From: Rosa chinensis
Lineage: Eukaryota > Streptophyta > Magnoliopsida > Rosales > Rosaceae
Length of the DNA: 64,000 nucleotides
Reading direction: 5' to 3'
NCBI RefSeq assembly: GCF_002994745.2
Contig: NC_037093.1
Coordinates: 68,777,510-68,841,509, forward strand
A program made the translations under genes and the position numbers. This document shows positions 31,893-43,410 of this stretch, one piece after another (positions within the stretch are counted from its first letter, which is position 1; every line of letters starts with the position of its first letter). Under the pieces are notes generated by a model, which saw only the letters and a list, made by a program, of their open reading frames with translations, did no database searches and was not told the DNA's origin.

Positions 31893-33062
31893 TTTTTTTT
31901 TTTTGGATCAAAATAGGTCAGCCCATTATATAGATTCAGCAAGCAGTACAAAAACGAAACACCCCTATATGGGGTTGACAGAAAGAATCGTTCCTCAGAG
32001 CACCCTAAGACTTCTATTCTAAACAAGAACAAGAACCCAGTATACCCCCATACTTTTAGAAAGTCCACGCACCATTAGTTCATACAAAAACCTAGAAACT
32101 CCGAAGCAGGAATAAAAAACCCTCAGAGCTACTGTTTTCTGAGACCAAGATAAAAAATTAAATAAAATTAGGAGTAGAGGATGATGTATCATCATCCACT
32201 CCGTCTTCATTCATTAGAGCAGCCCAAATTGAGGATCCCCGATTAAACTTAGCCCAGCTAGAGACCCATGCATCACACAGGAAGTCCACCGTCCAAAAGC
32301 AAGCCCAAATGCCCCAACCATAGGCAAAGGTCCACTCCAGGCCCAATAGTCTTAGAGCCCAGTAGCAAACCCTAGCATACCTAGCGACCCAAGAGCCGCC
32401 GCCCTCAGTAGGATCTCCCTCACCACTGCCGCCATAGCCTTTCCTATCGCCGCCGCAATCCAGCATAGGAGAAAGATTACCATCACCACCGTCACAGTGT
32501 AATTGCAGCCCAACTGCAATCTTTGCCACCGAAGGAGAAACTGGATCGCCTCCGATCACCGGTTCGCCATCGATCACGTTGTCCTCTGCCACCATACAAA
32601 TCGAACAGTCCCATTTGATCGGATCTGAGCCCATTCCGGCCTGAACAACCCAGCCATCACTGCGTCCCCGTCCCACATCACCTAACCCAAACACATCGGC
32701 GGCGAAATGCCCTGCTCCTCCTATTGCCGCCGAGCTTCAAGTCAAGGAAACTCGCGCCATCTCAGCCAAGATGACTACCATCATAATCTCCGATCCATCC
32801 AGAAGACCAAACCGATCCAAGCAGATATTAAAGGGACGTCGAATCCAACCACTAGCATCACCAAGGAAGGGAGAAGAAAGAGAGACATCGCCGCCCTTCC
32901 AAATCCAAGATGCAGAGCCACAACGTGGCTGAGAAACCTCTCTCTCCAGAGTTAGGAAATTTGCAGTGCCGCCACCGCCAATCAAGGCCGATTGTGACCT
33001 TAGGGTTGCTCGCTCGAGAGAAAGAGAGAGCGTCATTTTTTTATAGTTATACATAAAATAAA
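31893..33062 (-). mobile_element. Retroposon-like insertion, minus orientation
   Basis: GC-rich 1.17-kb block beginning with a T-run (31893-31904, a poly(A) tail read on the other strand) and flanked by aaaagtcaa at 31884-31892 and 33063-33071. The flanks themselves are part of a roughly 75-bp direct duplication (31,827-31,892 and 33,084-33,160). A long minus-strand frame (32158-32694) shows no domain I know. Most likely a non-autonomous or truncated LINE-type element; the target duplication is short and A-rich, so less certain than the element at 12,374. Confidence 0.55.
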
Positions 33063-33071
33063 AAAAGTCAA

Positions 33072-33420
33072 AATTTTAGCCTTTCTTCTTCTATAACTCC
33101 AACAGTTTTTCTATAATTTCAGTATTTTATAGAGAAGTAAAAGTCAAAACTTTAGCCTATTTTTGTTTTCCAACTCCAACAGATTCCCTATTTTTGTCCT
33201 TAAAATTTTAGAGATTGTTGTAAATTTAGAGAATTTGATTTTCTCTTTTCTTATTATCCTTAAAATGAAGATAATTATAGGAAATCAGTTGGAACAAAAG
33301 AGACTCATCTTTCCTTAAAATAAATAAAAATCAAACACAGGTGAACAACTTTTTGTGGTAACTCAGCCACCATTTTATAAAAAAGGGCTATTCACCTTGT
33401 TACACTGCAGGTGAATACCT
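33072..33420. other. Spacer upstream of the DCL3 fragment
   Basis: AT-rich DNA including the second copy of the 75-bp flank repeat. No gene. Confidence 0.4.
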
Positions 33421-33429
33421 CTTCTTCTT

Positions 33430-33802
33430 TAAATTATTAAGTTCGGAACCCAGTCGTTGTCCACTGGCCTAACCCGGTCACACCTTCACGTGCCGCCCAA
33501 AACCCCATTTAAGAAAAAAAAACACAGAAAGGAACAGTTCACAGTCCCATAGTCTGCACTCTGCAGTCACTTCGGTGTTAAGAAGAACCCACAACCAGGG
33601 AAAAAAAAAAATCCTTCATGATTTCTTAGGAGTTAGGGCTGCTTCAGTGGGATTTCTTTCCCTTTTTATTTTTTCTTTTCACAATCTCTGCAACATGCAT
33701 TTGCCAGTGGAAAAAGGCCAGAATCCCCTGAAACGCAGCTTCTCTGAAATCACTGATGATCATGGTAGGAGTTTCATAGCGCTTCAATCCCACAAGCTCT
33801 TT

Positions 33803-33834
<32 letters not shown>

Positions 33835-35425
33835 TACTATCTCTGGCTAAGGCATTGTGGGTGCCTGTAAAGTTAAGATTTTGATAGTGGGAATTTTTTT
33901 GGGTGTGTGGTTTTGGTTAATAGGTATCAGACACAAGTGTATGAGGTTGCTAGGAGGAGGAACACAATAGCTGTGATGGAGACAGGTTCTGGGAAGACAA
34001 TGATGGCTGTGATGCTCATTGATGAAATTGGTCAAGCTATCAAATCATCTGGTGACAACAAATTGACCACACCAGTTTTGAAGTGGAGGAGTATTATGGA
34101 GCCAAGGGGGTTGATGCATGGGATAAGGAGCATTAGGAAAAGGAATTTTAAACCCATGATGTAAGTTTTCTTTGAAAATCTTGACTAGTAATTTAGATTA
34201 ATAATGTTGATGTTCATGCTTAATGCCAGTGCTTCTTATCTTTGCACTTTCTGCAATGTTCTTAATCCGTTGAAATTTGAAAGATCGCATCTTTTTTTAT
34301 TGCTGATGAAGTAAGAAGCTGATCCGTGCTCACTTTGCTTAGTTCCTTGTGTTAGTTAGTTATGAGAAATTACTTAATTTGTTCAGAAGTCATGTTGGTA
34401 TAATTTATCACAGTTCATTTTGTTAATCCTTTTGTTTCTAGTTTTTCTGCATGATTATTGAGTTTTTATCTGTATTTCCCTTTCTGTTTTTAGCATAGTG
34501 AGAACCACATTTGAAAAAAGCTATTAAAGTATTAACAAGTACCATTCTCAAGGCACATAACATACTTCTGTTAGATTCCTTATAATAAAACAGAAGTATC
34601 AAGTTTTTGCGGTTGGTGAACCTGTTATTTTATCCTGTAGGTACTGGTTATGACACCCCAGATTCTTTTGGATGCCTTAAGAAAGGCATTCTTGACCATA
34701 GAAGCAGTATGCTTGATGATTATGGATGAGTGCCATCGGGCTACCAGAAACCACCCTTATACAAAGATAATGAAGGTTGATTTCGTTGCTGTATTCCTCC
34801 CATTTCTTTGTTGTGATTTGTTACAAAATATGCATAGTTATATCATTTGTAGTCGACCAACTTGACAATATTTTGTCTTCCCTCTTGTTTCAATGTAGTA
34901 CTATGTTTTTTGTTTATATAAAGGCTTGCTCTTTACATGTCCATTATTGATACCAAACATACTGCTAGAATTTATGGATCATGTGTCTCATCCACAATGG
35001 ACTTTGAAGATCAAATATCAGAACCCGAAAGCATTTTGGAGTCCCAGGTAACCCACCTATTTTTTATTTTTATTTTTTCCTTCAGTTGTCAATGTGAGTT
35101 ACTATTGATGGATCATATGTGATGATTTACTGTCTTATAATTTGCTTAAACAGATTTATACTGTTAAGGATAAAGTATCAATTTAATGTGGGTTTTTGGT
35201 GGAGAAGAAAATTGATTTGGGTCGGAGATTGGTCTGCAGCTGCATTATTTCTTGGGTGCATTGTCTGGTTTCCCTCCAAAATTCAAGACATAATGGAGTG
35301 ATTAATGTAAGATAGTCTGTTGCCGGAAAGTCAAAGAAATGACCTGTGTTGCCATTGAACTTATTCCAACGATTGTAATTTGCATTTCATGTTGCTTTCA
35401 ATTTAATCTTTTGACTTCTACGGTC
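33430..35425 (+). pseudogene. Truncated DCL3 copy (5' part only)
   Basis: Matches the 5' leader, exons 1-6 and introns of the intact DCL3 at 50,700-53,180 but cannot encode it. The start codon (33695) is kept, yet exon 1 lacks about 15 nt and its splice donor is changed; a deletion removes the end of exon 2, intron 2 and the start of exon 3 and shifts the frame (near 34,070); exon 5 is missing (near 34,875); exons 7 and 8 are missing (near 35,170). The homology stops inside intron 8 at 35,425, where PPR sequence begins. Motif I (ETGSGKT) and DECH are still readable. It is on the same strand as the intact gene. Confidence 0.9.
35190..35300 (-). repeat. Inverted 111-bp copy of the PPR 5' end
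   Basis: This segment is the reverse complement of 35,451-35,561, which spans the start codons of PPR copy B. The arms are equal in length and only 150 bp apart, so the pair can form a hairpin. It is inserted in the DCL3 fragment between two ttaatg copies (35,183-35,188 and 35,302-35,307). At several sites it agrees with PPR copy A (for example cttctccacc and accagaca on the sense strand), at another with copy B (gctgcagacc), so it is a mosaic or predates some changes. Confidence 0.85.
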
Positions 35426-35489
35426 CCCAGTTCTCCCCAATTTCAAAAAGCACTCCATTATGTCTTGAATTTTGGAGGGAAACCGGACA

Positions 35490-38358
35490 ATGCACCCAAG
35501 AAATAATGCAGCTGCAGACCAATCTCCGACCCAAATTAATTTTCTTCTTCACCAAAAACCCGAAAACCCTCTCCCTCTCTTCAATTTCTCCTCTGTCTCC
35601 AACCCCATCTCTCACTCGCAACCCTCTTCTCCATGGTTCTCTATCCTCCGCACCGCCATTGCCAATACAGACTTGCCCCTCGGAAAGCGCGCCCACGCCC
35701 TTATGTTAACCTCAGGGGAATGCCAAGATCATTTTCTAATCAACAATCTCATCACCATGTATTCGAAATGCAGGTCGCTCACATATGCACGCCATCTGTT
35801 CGATAAAAGTCCTGACCGAGACCTGGTCACCTGGAATGCCATTCTAGCAGCCTATGCACAAGCTGGGGGCCCTGTGGTTGAGAATGTTCAAGAGGGACTC
35901 GGCCTTTTCCGGCGGCTTCGTGAGTCTGTTGTGTTCACCAGTCGGCACACTTTGGCTTCCGTTTTGAAGCTGTGTTTGCTGTCAGGGCGTGTTTGGATTT
36001 CGGAGGCTGTTCAGGGTTACGCTCTGAAAATTGGGTTGGAGTGGGATGTGTTTGTTTCGGGTACCCTGGTGAATGTGTATTGTAAACTCAGAAGAGTTAA
36101 GGAGGCTCGGGCTTTGTTTGATGGGATGCTGGAACGGGATGTTGTGTTGTGGAACACAATGCTGAAGGCATATGTGGAAATGGGTCTTCAGGAAGAAGCA
36201 CTTGCTCTTTTCTCCAAGTTTCATCAAAGTGGATTAGGTCCTGACCATGTTAGTGTGCGTTGTGTTCTTAGTGGGATTCACAAAGTTGATTATGTTGAAG
36301 GCAAGAGGTACATGGAGGAGGTTCAAGCATATGCAGCAAAGCTGGGGGAGTTTATTATAACTAATGTGGATGATGATGCCCATCCAACGAGTTTATGTGA
36401 TCCTACTACTAATTCCGACATATTTCTGTGGAACAAGAAGTTGTCTAAGTATATCCGAGCTGGTGAAAATTGGGCTGCAATAGATTGCTTTAGAAATATG
36501 ATTATATCGAAAGTTGGATATGACAAGGTGACATTAGTTATCATTCTATCTGCGATTGTGGACACAAATAATTTGGAGGTGGGGAAACAGATTCATGGTG
36601 CTGCTTTGAAATCAGATTTTGATTCTGTTCTTTTGGTAGCAAATAGCCTTATCAACATGTATTCAAAGGCTCGCTGTGTTCACTTTGCGAGAGAAGTATT
36701 CAATCACATGAAAGAAGTGGACCTAGTTTCATGGAACTCGATGATATCATGTTATGTGCAAAGCGGTTCAGGAGAGGAATCAGTAAACCTATTTATTGGT
36801 TTATTACGGGATGGTCTAAGACCTGATCAATTTACAATTGCAAGTATTTTAAGGGCTTGCTCCTCTCTTCAAGAAGGGCTGCATCTCAGTAAACAGGTTC
36901 ATGTTCATGCAATAAAAACTGGTATTGCTGCTGACAGATTTGTTTCAACAGCTCTTATTGATGTTTATTCCAGAAGTGGAAAGATGGAGGAAGTGGAGCC
37001 CCTTTTAGAAAACAAAGTTAATTTCGATCTGCCATCTTGGAATGCATTGATGTTTGGGTACATAAAGAGTAATGACGGTCACAAAGCACTACAACTTATG
37101 AGGATGATTCATGAAGGTGGAAAGAGGGGAGACGAGATTACTTTGGCAACTGTTGCTAAGGCCACTAGTTGCCTGGTAGCGTTGGTACCGGGGAAGCAAA
37201 TTCATGCTCATGTCATAAAAACAGGGTATTCAAAGGACTTATATGTTAACAGCAGTATTCTAGATATGTACATAAAATGTGGAGACATGGGAAGTGCGCA
37301 CACAGTTTTCAATGACATTCCTGCACCTGATGATGTTGCGTGGACAACTCTAATCTCAGGATGTCTAGAAAATGGAGATGAAGGGCGCTCAGTGTCTATA
37401 TACCATCAGATGAGGCAGTCAGGAGTTCATCCCGATGAATACACCTTAGCTACCCTCGTCAAAGCCGCCTCTTGTCTGACAGCATTGGAACAAGGGAAAC
37501 AGATACATGCAGATGCAATAAAGTTGGAATATTCCTCAGACCCTTATGTTGCGACATCACTTGTTGACATGTATGCCAAGTGCGGTAATATAGAAGATGC
37601 ATATCGTTTATTTAGAAGGATGGATGTCGGGAGCATTGTCCTGTGGAATGCCATGTTGGTGGGCTTTGCTCAACATGGAGACGCTGAAGAAGCACTAAAT
37701 CTTTTCAGAGTCATGAAATCTAATAACATTTTGCCTGATAGAGTTACTTTCATTGGAGTTCTTTCTGCTTGCAGCCACTCTGGTTTAGTTTCTGAAGCTT
37801 ACGAGCATTTTTCTTCAATGCAAAGAGATTACGGCATTGAACCTGAGATCGAGCACTACTCTTGTCTAGTCAATGCCCTTAGCCGCGCAGGGCGTGTTCA
37901 AGAGGCAGAAAAGCTGATAGCATCAATGCCATTTGAAGCTTCTGCTTCAATGTACAGAGCCCTGCTTGGTGCTTGCAGGGTTCAAGGGGACACAGAAACA
38001 GGAAAACGAGTAGCAGAACAGCTCTTGGCTATTGAGCCAACTGACTCATTGGCTTATGTTCTCATATCCAATATGAATGCTGCTGCCAACCAGTGGGATG
38101 CTGTGAAAGATGCTCGACGAATGATGAAACAGAAGAATGTAAAGAAAGAACCAGGTTTCAGTTGGATAGATGTGAAGAACAAGGTCCATTTGTTTCTGGT
38201 AGATGATAAATCCCATCCTGAAGCCGATTTGATATACGACAAGTTGGAGGACTTGATGAGATGGATCAGCGAAGAAGGGTATGTCCCTGATACAGAGTGT
38301 GCTTGCTGATGTTTAATAAGACGAAAAAGAGCGAGCTCTATATTACCATAGTGAGAGG
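35490..38358 (+). pseudogene. PPR copy B, frameshifted and lacking the DYW domain
   Basis: Duplicate of the 28,068 gene with only scattered base differences. The ATG equivalent to the intact start (35506) now leads into a short frame, because one T is missing near 35,572. The long frame, open to 38309, instead joins from the upstream ATG at 35490, so the first 25 or so residues and the targeting peptide differ. Near 38,297 two bases are missing, and the frame stops at 38,309 just before the region that encodes the DYW domain. Homology ends at 38,358 after the codons for HSER, where hAT-like sequence begins. PPR repeats and E region remain open, so a truncated 930-aa protein is conceivable, but without the deaminase it could edit RNA only with a partner. 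Confidence 0.85.
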
Positions 38359-38735
38359 TAGGGATGGCAAAAATCCTCATCGAGTAGGGTACCCATCGGG
38401 TATTCGACCCTAACGGGGAGAAATTCGGGGGAAATCGGGTAACGGGGATGGGGATTCCTAGTATTCAAATTTTGAAATTGGGTACGGGGCGGGGATGATA
38501 TTTTGATCCTCATCCCCATACCCCCCAATAAGAATTGTCTGAAATATATGTATATATACAGCCCCCTTCCAATGAGGGATACCTATTTTTGGCCAATTTG
38601 AGGGATAGGCTCCCAGCCCTTGGATCAGGTTTAATGAGCTTGGACGGCTGAGATCGTAAACAGTGATTTAACCCTTATCTAACCCCAATTCCTGAACTCG
38701 GGTCCGTTCTCAAGCCTCCCAATTTCTTCTCTTGG

Positions 38736-38774
<39 letters not shown>

Positions 38775-38845
38775 CAGAGAACTTGTAAATCGAGCATGAA
38801 CTTCTCTAGAAATCAGGTGGGTTTTGTATTTGTAGTGAGTATTTG
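38359..38845. mobile_element. hAT-like terminus and unclassified TE sequence
   Basis: The PPR homology is cut exactly where tagggatggcaaaaatcc begins, a form common at ends of plant hAT elements, followed by G-rich runs (gggtaacggggatgggga). No matching far end or 8-bp duplication was identified. A (CT)n microsatellite lies at about 38,737-38,771. Confidence 0.5.
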
Positions 38846-40650
38846 ATCAGCCTGAGGCCGCCGAGCTCGACCCCAACGACGATGGTAGCGATCTCGAAGA
38901 AGATGGTTAGTTTACCTCACTGTAATTTGTTTTGAAGAAGAAGACGGTTAGATGAAGCTACTGCCTAACGTCCTCGACAGGCCTCTCAGCAAAGGAAAAC
39001 AAGAGGTCTTCTCTCTCTCTCTAGCTCATTCACTTTTGTTTCGTTATGCATCAAATTACTAATCCTTGAACTTAATGGGTGTGATTTTGATGGATCTCTG
39101 TGTGTTGGGTACTCGATTTAAGGGGAAAGATCGAAACTTTGTACTCAATTAACCTTAATTTGAGTGATGAGGACCTGGTTTTTTTTGCTTTTATTGAATT
39201 TTTGGGTGATTGAGATTTTGGATGTTTGCTGATTTTGGGATTTGACGGTTGTTTCAGGTCAGTTTGAGTGCATTTGCGTTCTTTTTTTCAGAGCTTGTGC
39301 AATACAGCCAAACACAGGTTGACAACATTGCCTAGCTAGAACCAAGGTGATTCACGTTCTTGGTATTTCGATTCGTTTGTTTTGTGCTCATGTACATTCA
39401 GAATTGGTTAGTTTAGGGGTTCTATTAGATTGAAGAATGAAGTGCTCATGTGAAAGAATTATATGAATTGAAATAGAGATAAGGTATGGCTTCTAGTTCT
39501 TGAATTGAAACATATTTCAATGGATATCCCTTTACTTCATTTTGGCAGTAACTAAGAAATAAAAGGCAGACGTCCATTTTTTGGGTGCTATAAGATGTAA
39601 TCTATCTATAAATTGCTCCTATCTAAATGAATGTTACATTGGGTTATTTTGTAAACAAAATTCTACGTTGAACAAAATTCGTTTTTACTGCTTCACTTTG
39701 CTCTTATATGTTTTACTTTTTCCTAGTTTTGTTGCTGCTGCTGGTGTTATTGTTGTTCTTATCATTGTTATGTCTTGTGCCTGTCCATGTTTGGTAAAAT
39801 CTGTGTGAACATCTTGGTGTGTTGCTTCATGGGGCGAAAAGATTTAGGGGTTATGCTTGGCTGTAAATTTACAAATTCGGTTTTGAGTGTCTTTTATCAT
39901 ATGAAAACTTAAACATGGACATAAAGATATGTCCTGTAAATCTTATACTACTTTTAAGGTGGACATGAATCTATTAGGAGTTGTGTTCTGTGCAAGACAA
40001 GATGCTACTGTTGTCATGTCTACTGAGTTGTATCAGAGTTAGGTACATACAGTCATAGAGGAACTACTTATTTTAGTCTTGACTCTAGGGAGGATTGGTG
40101 TTTGGCTCTCTTGTTGTAATAGTGGAGTAGCAAACATGTAGTTTGACAATGTTGGACTCTTAGACCATGTATGTTAGGAAGCAAAACTTATCAAGCCACA
40201 TTTTGGGAGGGCAAGGTTTGGTGCAATAGATGGATGTTGAGTTGCTATTTATGATTTTTACATGATTTGTTGCTTCATGTGAATAAGATAAACTTTGATC
40301 ACAAAAATAAAAAATAAAAAAAACGATTAACCTGGCAGCTTTGGGTATTTGAGCAAATATATCTCATTTATTAAGAAGGATGGATGAGTTGAAGAATCTC
40401 TGATCTTGAAATCAAAACTTTGGAACAGTGGTCCTAGTTTTCCAGAGGGGTTACCAATCACTACATCCCTTTGGTCTGATATCAGGGAAGAATAGCTACC
40501 ATATGTTTTCATGCCTCCTAACGTTCCCATAATGTCTTTCTATTTCACATGGTTTACACATCTTTAGAATGTATTGAACTTTCTTGACATTTGCATAGTA
40601 ACTTGTGTTATCATGTCTGTCTTATGGGTCAGTGACATTTCTGATATGCA

Positions 40651-40920
40651 CCAGGCCTGCGCTTACCAGCAAAGGTCTAATAATAGCTCACTTTTGATTA
40701 CTTAAATGGATTCCACAATTTACTGGAACATAAAACTATCTGATACATGTACAGAAATGTAGATTGAAAAATATTTTGGTATAGACCAGGCCTGCGCTTA
40801 CCAGCAAAGGTCTAATAATTGCTCACTTTTGATTACTTAAATGGATTCCACAATTTACTGGAACATAAAACTATCTGATACATGTACAGAAATGTAGATT
40901 GAAAAATATTTTGGTATAGA
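40651..40920. repeat. Two-copy 135-bp tandem repeat
   Basis: ccaggcctgcgcttaccagc begins at 40651 and again at 40786, and the 135-bp units are near-identical (one difference noticed). It lies in the loop of the long inverted repeat. Confidence 0.9.
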
Positions 40921-42128
40921 CTTGCCCAATGAGTGAGGTGTCTTGTTTGTTATCGTAAACAATATTAAAAGCTAATGCATTGCACATATCTTGGCTTTTG
41001 TGGATCTGATTCTGGTTATTAACTTGAGCATGTTCAGATTGATTTCTACCACAATCAAATTTCTGTGCAAATTTGACATTTGTCATGTCTTTTGTTTGCA
41101 GGAAGTTATACCTCAATTCTTTTAGCAGATGGAGTTGCAAGTGAAAAAATACTGAAGAATTTCTAACTAATACGTAGAAAGTCTGCATTGTTGTACCATT
41201 GTTGAGTAATAGTTACTATTAATTTGTTCCCCACTGCTGAGGATAAAATATCCTAGCTCGGAATCAGAAAAATAAATACAATTTTGGCATTCCGACTTCT
41301 GAGGATTTTGTTGTTTTTATTTAAAACTGCTGTTTGGTCGTCGGCATTAGTATGAAATATGATCCATTTTTGTGTCAAAATGTCTATGCTATAGCAACTA
41401 TTTTCAAGTAAGCTTACACTTTTAATTTCATTTGACATTTTCCGTTTGTGTGTTGAATGAAAGTCTAAACTCCTGAGAACCAATTTCATGATACCCTGAA
41501 AATATATAACAATAATAGATCACATACTACTTGCTTTGAAGTTTAGAGCATCTTCTAATAATGTGCAACTTGAAATGGAAAAAGAATTTCTTGATAATCG
41601 ATTAGAATTTGACTGTCCTAATACGTTTGAATCACGTTCAGTCTTGGAGAACAGGGATTGGTTCAAAGATACCTAGATGTTCAGTGGTTTGAGCATCCAA
41701 ATATCTTAGTTTTATTGATAAAAACAAAAAATCTTGGTTTTCCTCATGGATTGGAACTTCAACCTTGCTAACTCATACAAGCCACTCCCACAATATTTGA
41801 GCACTAATATAAATGGAACATATTGCAAAACAGTAAAAAATTTAGTTAAACTTGTTCAGCTAACAAGCTCGGCTTTAATCGTCAAACCAGCAATGCTGAG
41901 AACCTCCTTTCTTTTTGTACTTTTTCTTTTCTCTAAACTGATCACAAAACAATTTCACAAAGGAGAATTTTCAGATATCAATTCATAATTGGGAATGTTA
42001 AAAAAGGCCAAGCCTCTTAATTCAATAGAAGTTTAAGGTACAAATGCAGGAAAGAGAACATCCCTCCCAACAGTTAAGAATCAATGTAAACAAGACCAAA
42101 CCAGGGAATGAACTCTGCGTCCTATAAG

Positions 42129-42690
42129 ATCATACTACACATTACCATCATTAATGTCATCAGTTCCATTTCTACTGTGGTCTTTGATGTGCTTTCCATG
42201 GGGCTTAACTGAATCCCGATGATGGTGATCTTTCTCCTCTCCTGAGTAATGATTGTGACCATGTCTATGATGATGGTGGTGGCCATTTTTCTTGTCCTTC
42301 AAATGTTTTTCTTGTCCTTCAAATGTTTACCTGCCTCATCATGGTTGTCATCTGATGACTTCCCTAAAGATCTGCTTCTTTTGTCACGCATATACGAATC
42401 TGACTCCGATGACCTTGAATCAACACTATTTGGTCGCCTATGACATTTATGGTGCTTTGCACGACTTTTCCTTCTAATCTCACCATCCTCATAACTAGAA
42501 GAATCAGAAGAAACAGATTTCAACTGCCGGTGGTGTTTAGGGTGCTTTGCATGACTTCTTCTGATTCTTCTCTGATCATCATCACTAGAATCAGAAAGAT
42601 CAGAATCTGCCCTCCTATGGTGCCTGTGGTACTTCAAATGACTTCTCTTCACTCTCTCATCCTTGTCATCACTTGAAGAATCAGAAGCAC
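42129..42690 (-). pseudogene. Arg/Ser/His-rich protein fragment
   Basis: Minus-strand coding-like sequence rich in Ser-Asp and Arg-Lys-His repeats (HHRRADSDLSDSSDDDQRR, then AKHPKHHRQLKSVSSDSSS), like the C-terminal domains of splicing-associated proteins or CAX-interacting protein 4. About 115 codons are open before a frame break. The break coincides with a 20-bp duplication (tttttcttgtccttcaaatg twice at about 42,293-42,332); past it another frame continues with His-rich sequence to a stop near 42,129. No start codon or 5' exons are visible, so it is a captured or partial gene. Confidence 0.55.
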
Positions 42691-43343
42691 CAGATTCTAG
42701 CTAGGCAATGTACATGAGCAAAGTGAACTAGCACTTCATTCTTCAATCTAATAGAACCCCTAAACTAACTAATTCTGAATGTACATGAGCACAAAACAAA
42801 TGAATCGAAATACCAAGAATGTGAATCACCTTGGTTCTAGCTAGGCAATGTTGTCAACCTGTGTTTGGCTGTATTGCACAAGCTCTGAAAACAAGAACGC
42901 AAATGCACTCAAACTGACCTGAAACAACCGTCAAATCCCAAAATCAGCAAACATCCAAAATCTCAATCACCCAAAAATTCAATAAAAGCAAAAAAAACCA
43001 GGTCCTCATCACTCAAATTAAGGTTAATTGAGTACAAAGTTTCGATCTTTCCCCTTAAATTGAGTACCCAACACACAGAGATCCATCAATATCACACCCA
43101 TTAAGTTCAGGGATTAGTAATTTGATGCATAACGAAACAAAAGTGAATGAGCTAGAGAGAGAGTGAGAGAGAGAGAGAGAGAGAAGACCTCTTGTTTTTC
43201 TTTGCTGAGAGGCCTGTCGAGGACGTTAGGCAGTAGCTTCATCCAACCGTCTTCTTCTTCAAAACAAATTACAGTGAGGTAAACTAACCATCTTCTTCGA
43301 GACCGCTACCGTCGTCGTTGGGGTCGAGCTTGGCGGCCTCAGG

Positions 43344-43385
<42 letters not shown>

Positions 43386-43410
43386 GCAGAGCGTTCTGAA
43401 GAGGACGTCG

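Larger units (their letters stand above)
38846..43348. mobile_element. Long inverted repeat with 0.6-kb arms
   Basis: The left arm (38,846 to about 39,446) is the reverse complement of the right arm (about 42,732-43,348) with few differences; the outer ends are atcagcctgaggc and its complement. The 3.3-kb interior holds a two-copy tandem repeat and a piece of an RS/His-rich gene. This could be a DNA transposon with long terminal repeats that captured host DNA, or an inverted duplication of a gene's 5' region. The right arm lies directly upstream of the RS-rich fragment in its reading direction. A (TA)n tract follows the right end. Confidence 0.75.

Noticed and set aside
32158..32694. Protein-coding gene on the minus strand
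   Set aside because: The frame lies wholly inside a retroposon-like insert, is Gly/Asp/Trp-rich from GC-rich DNA and shows no known domain.
40327..40530. Gene exon on the minus strand in the inverted-repeat loop
   Set aside because: The 67-codon frame looks somewhat protein-like but has no domain I recognise and no clear splice partners; not supported as a feature.
40651..40920. CRISPR array or other spaced repeat
   Set aside because: Only two long adjacent direct copies with no spacers, in a plant genome.
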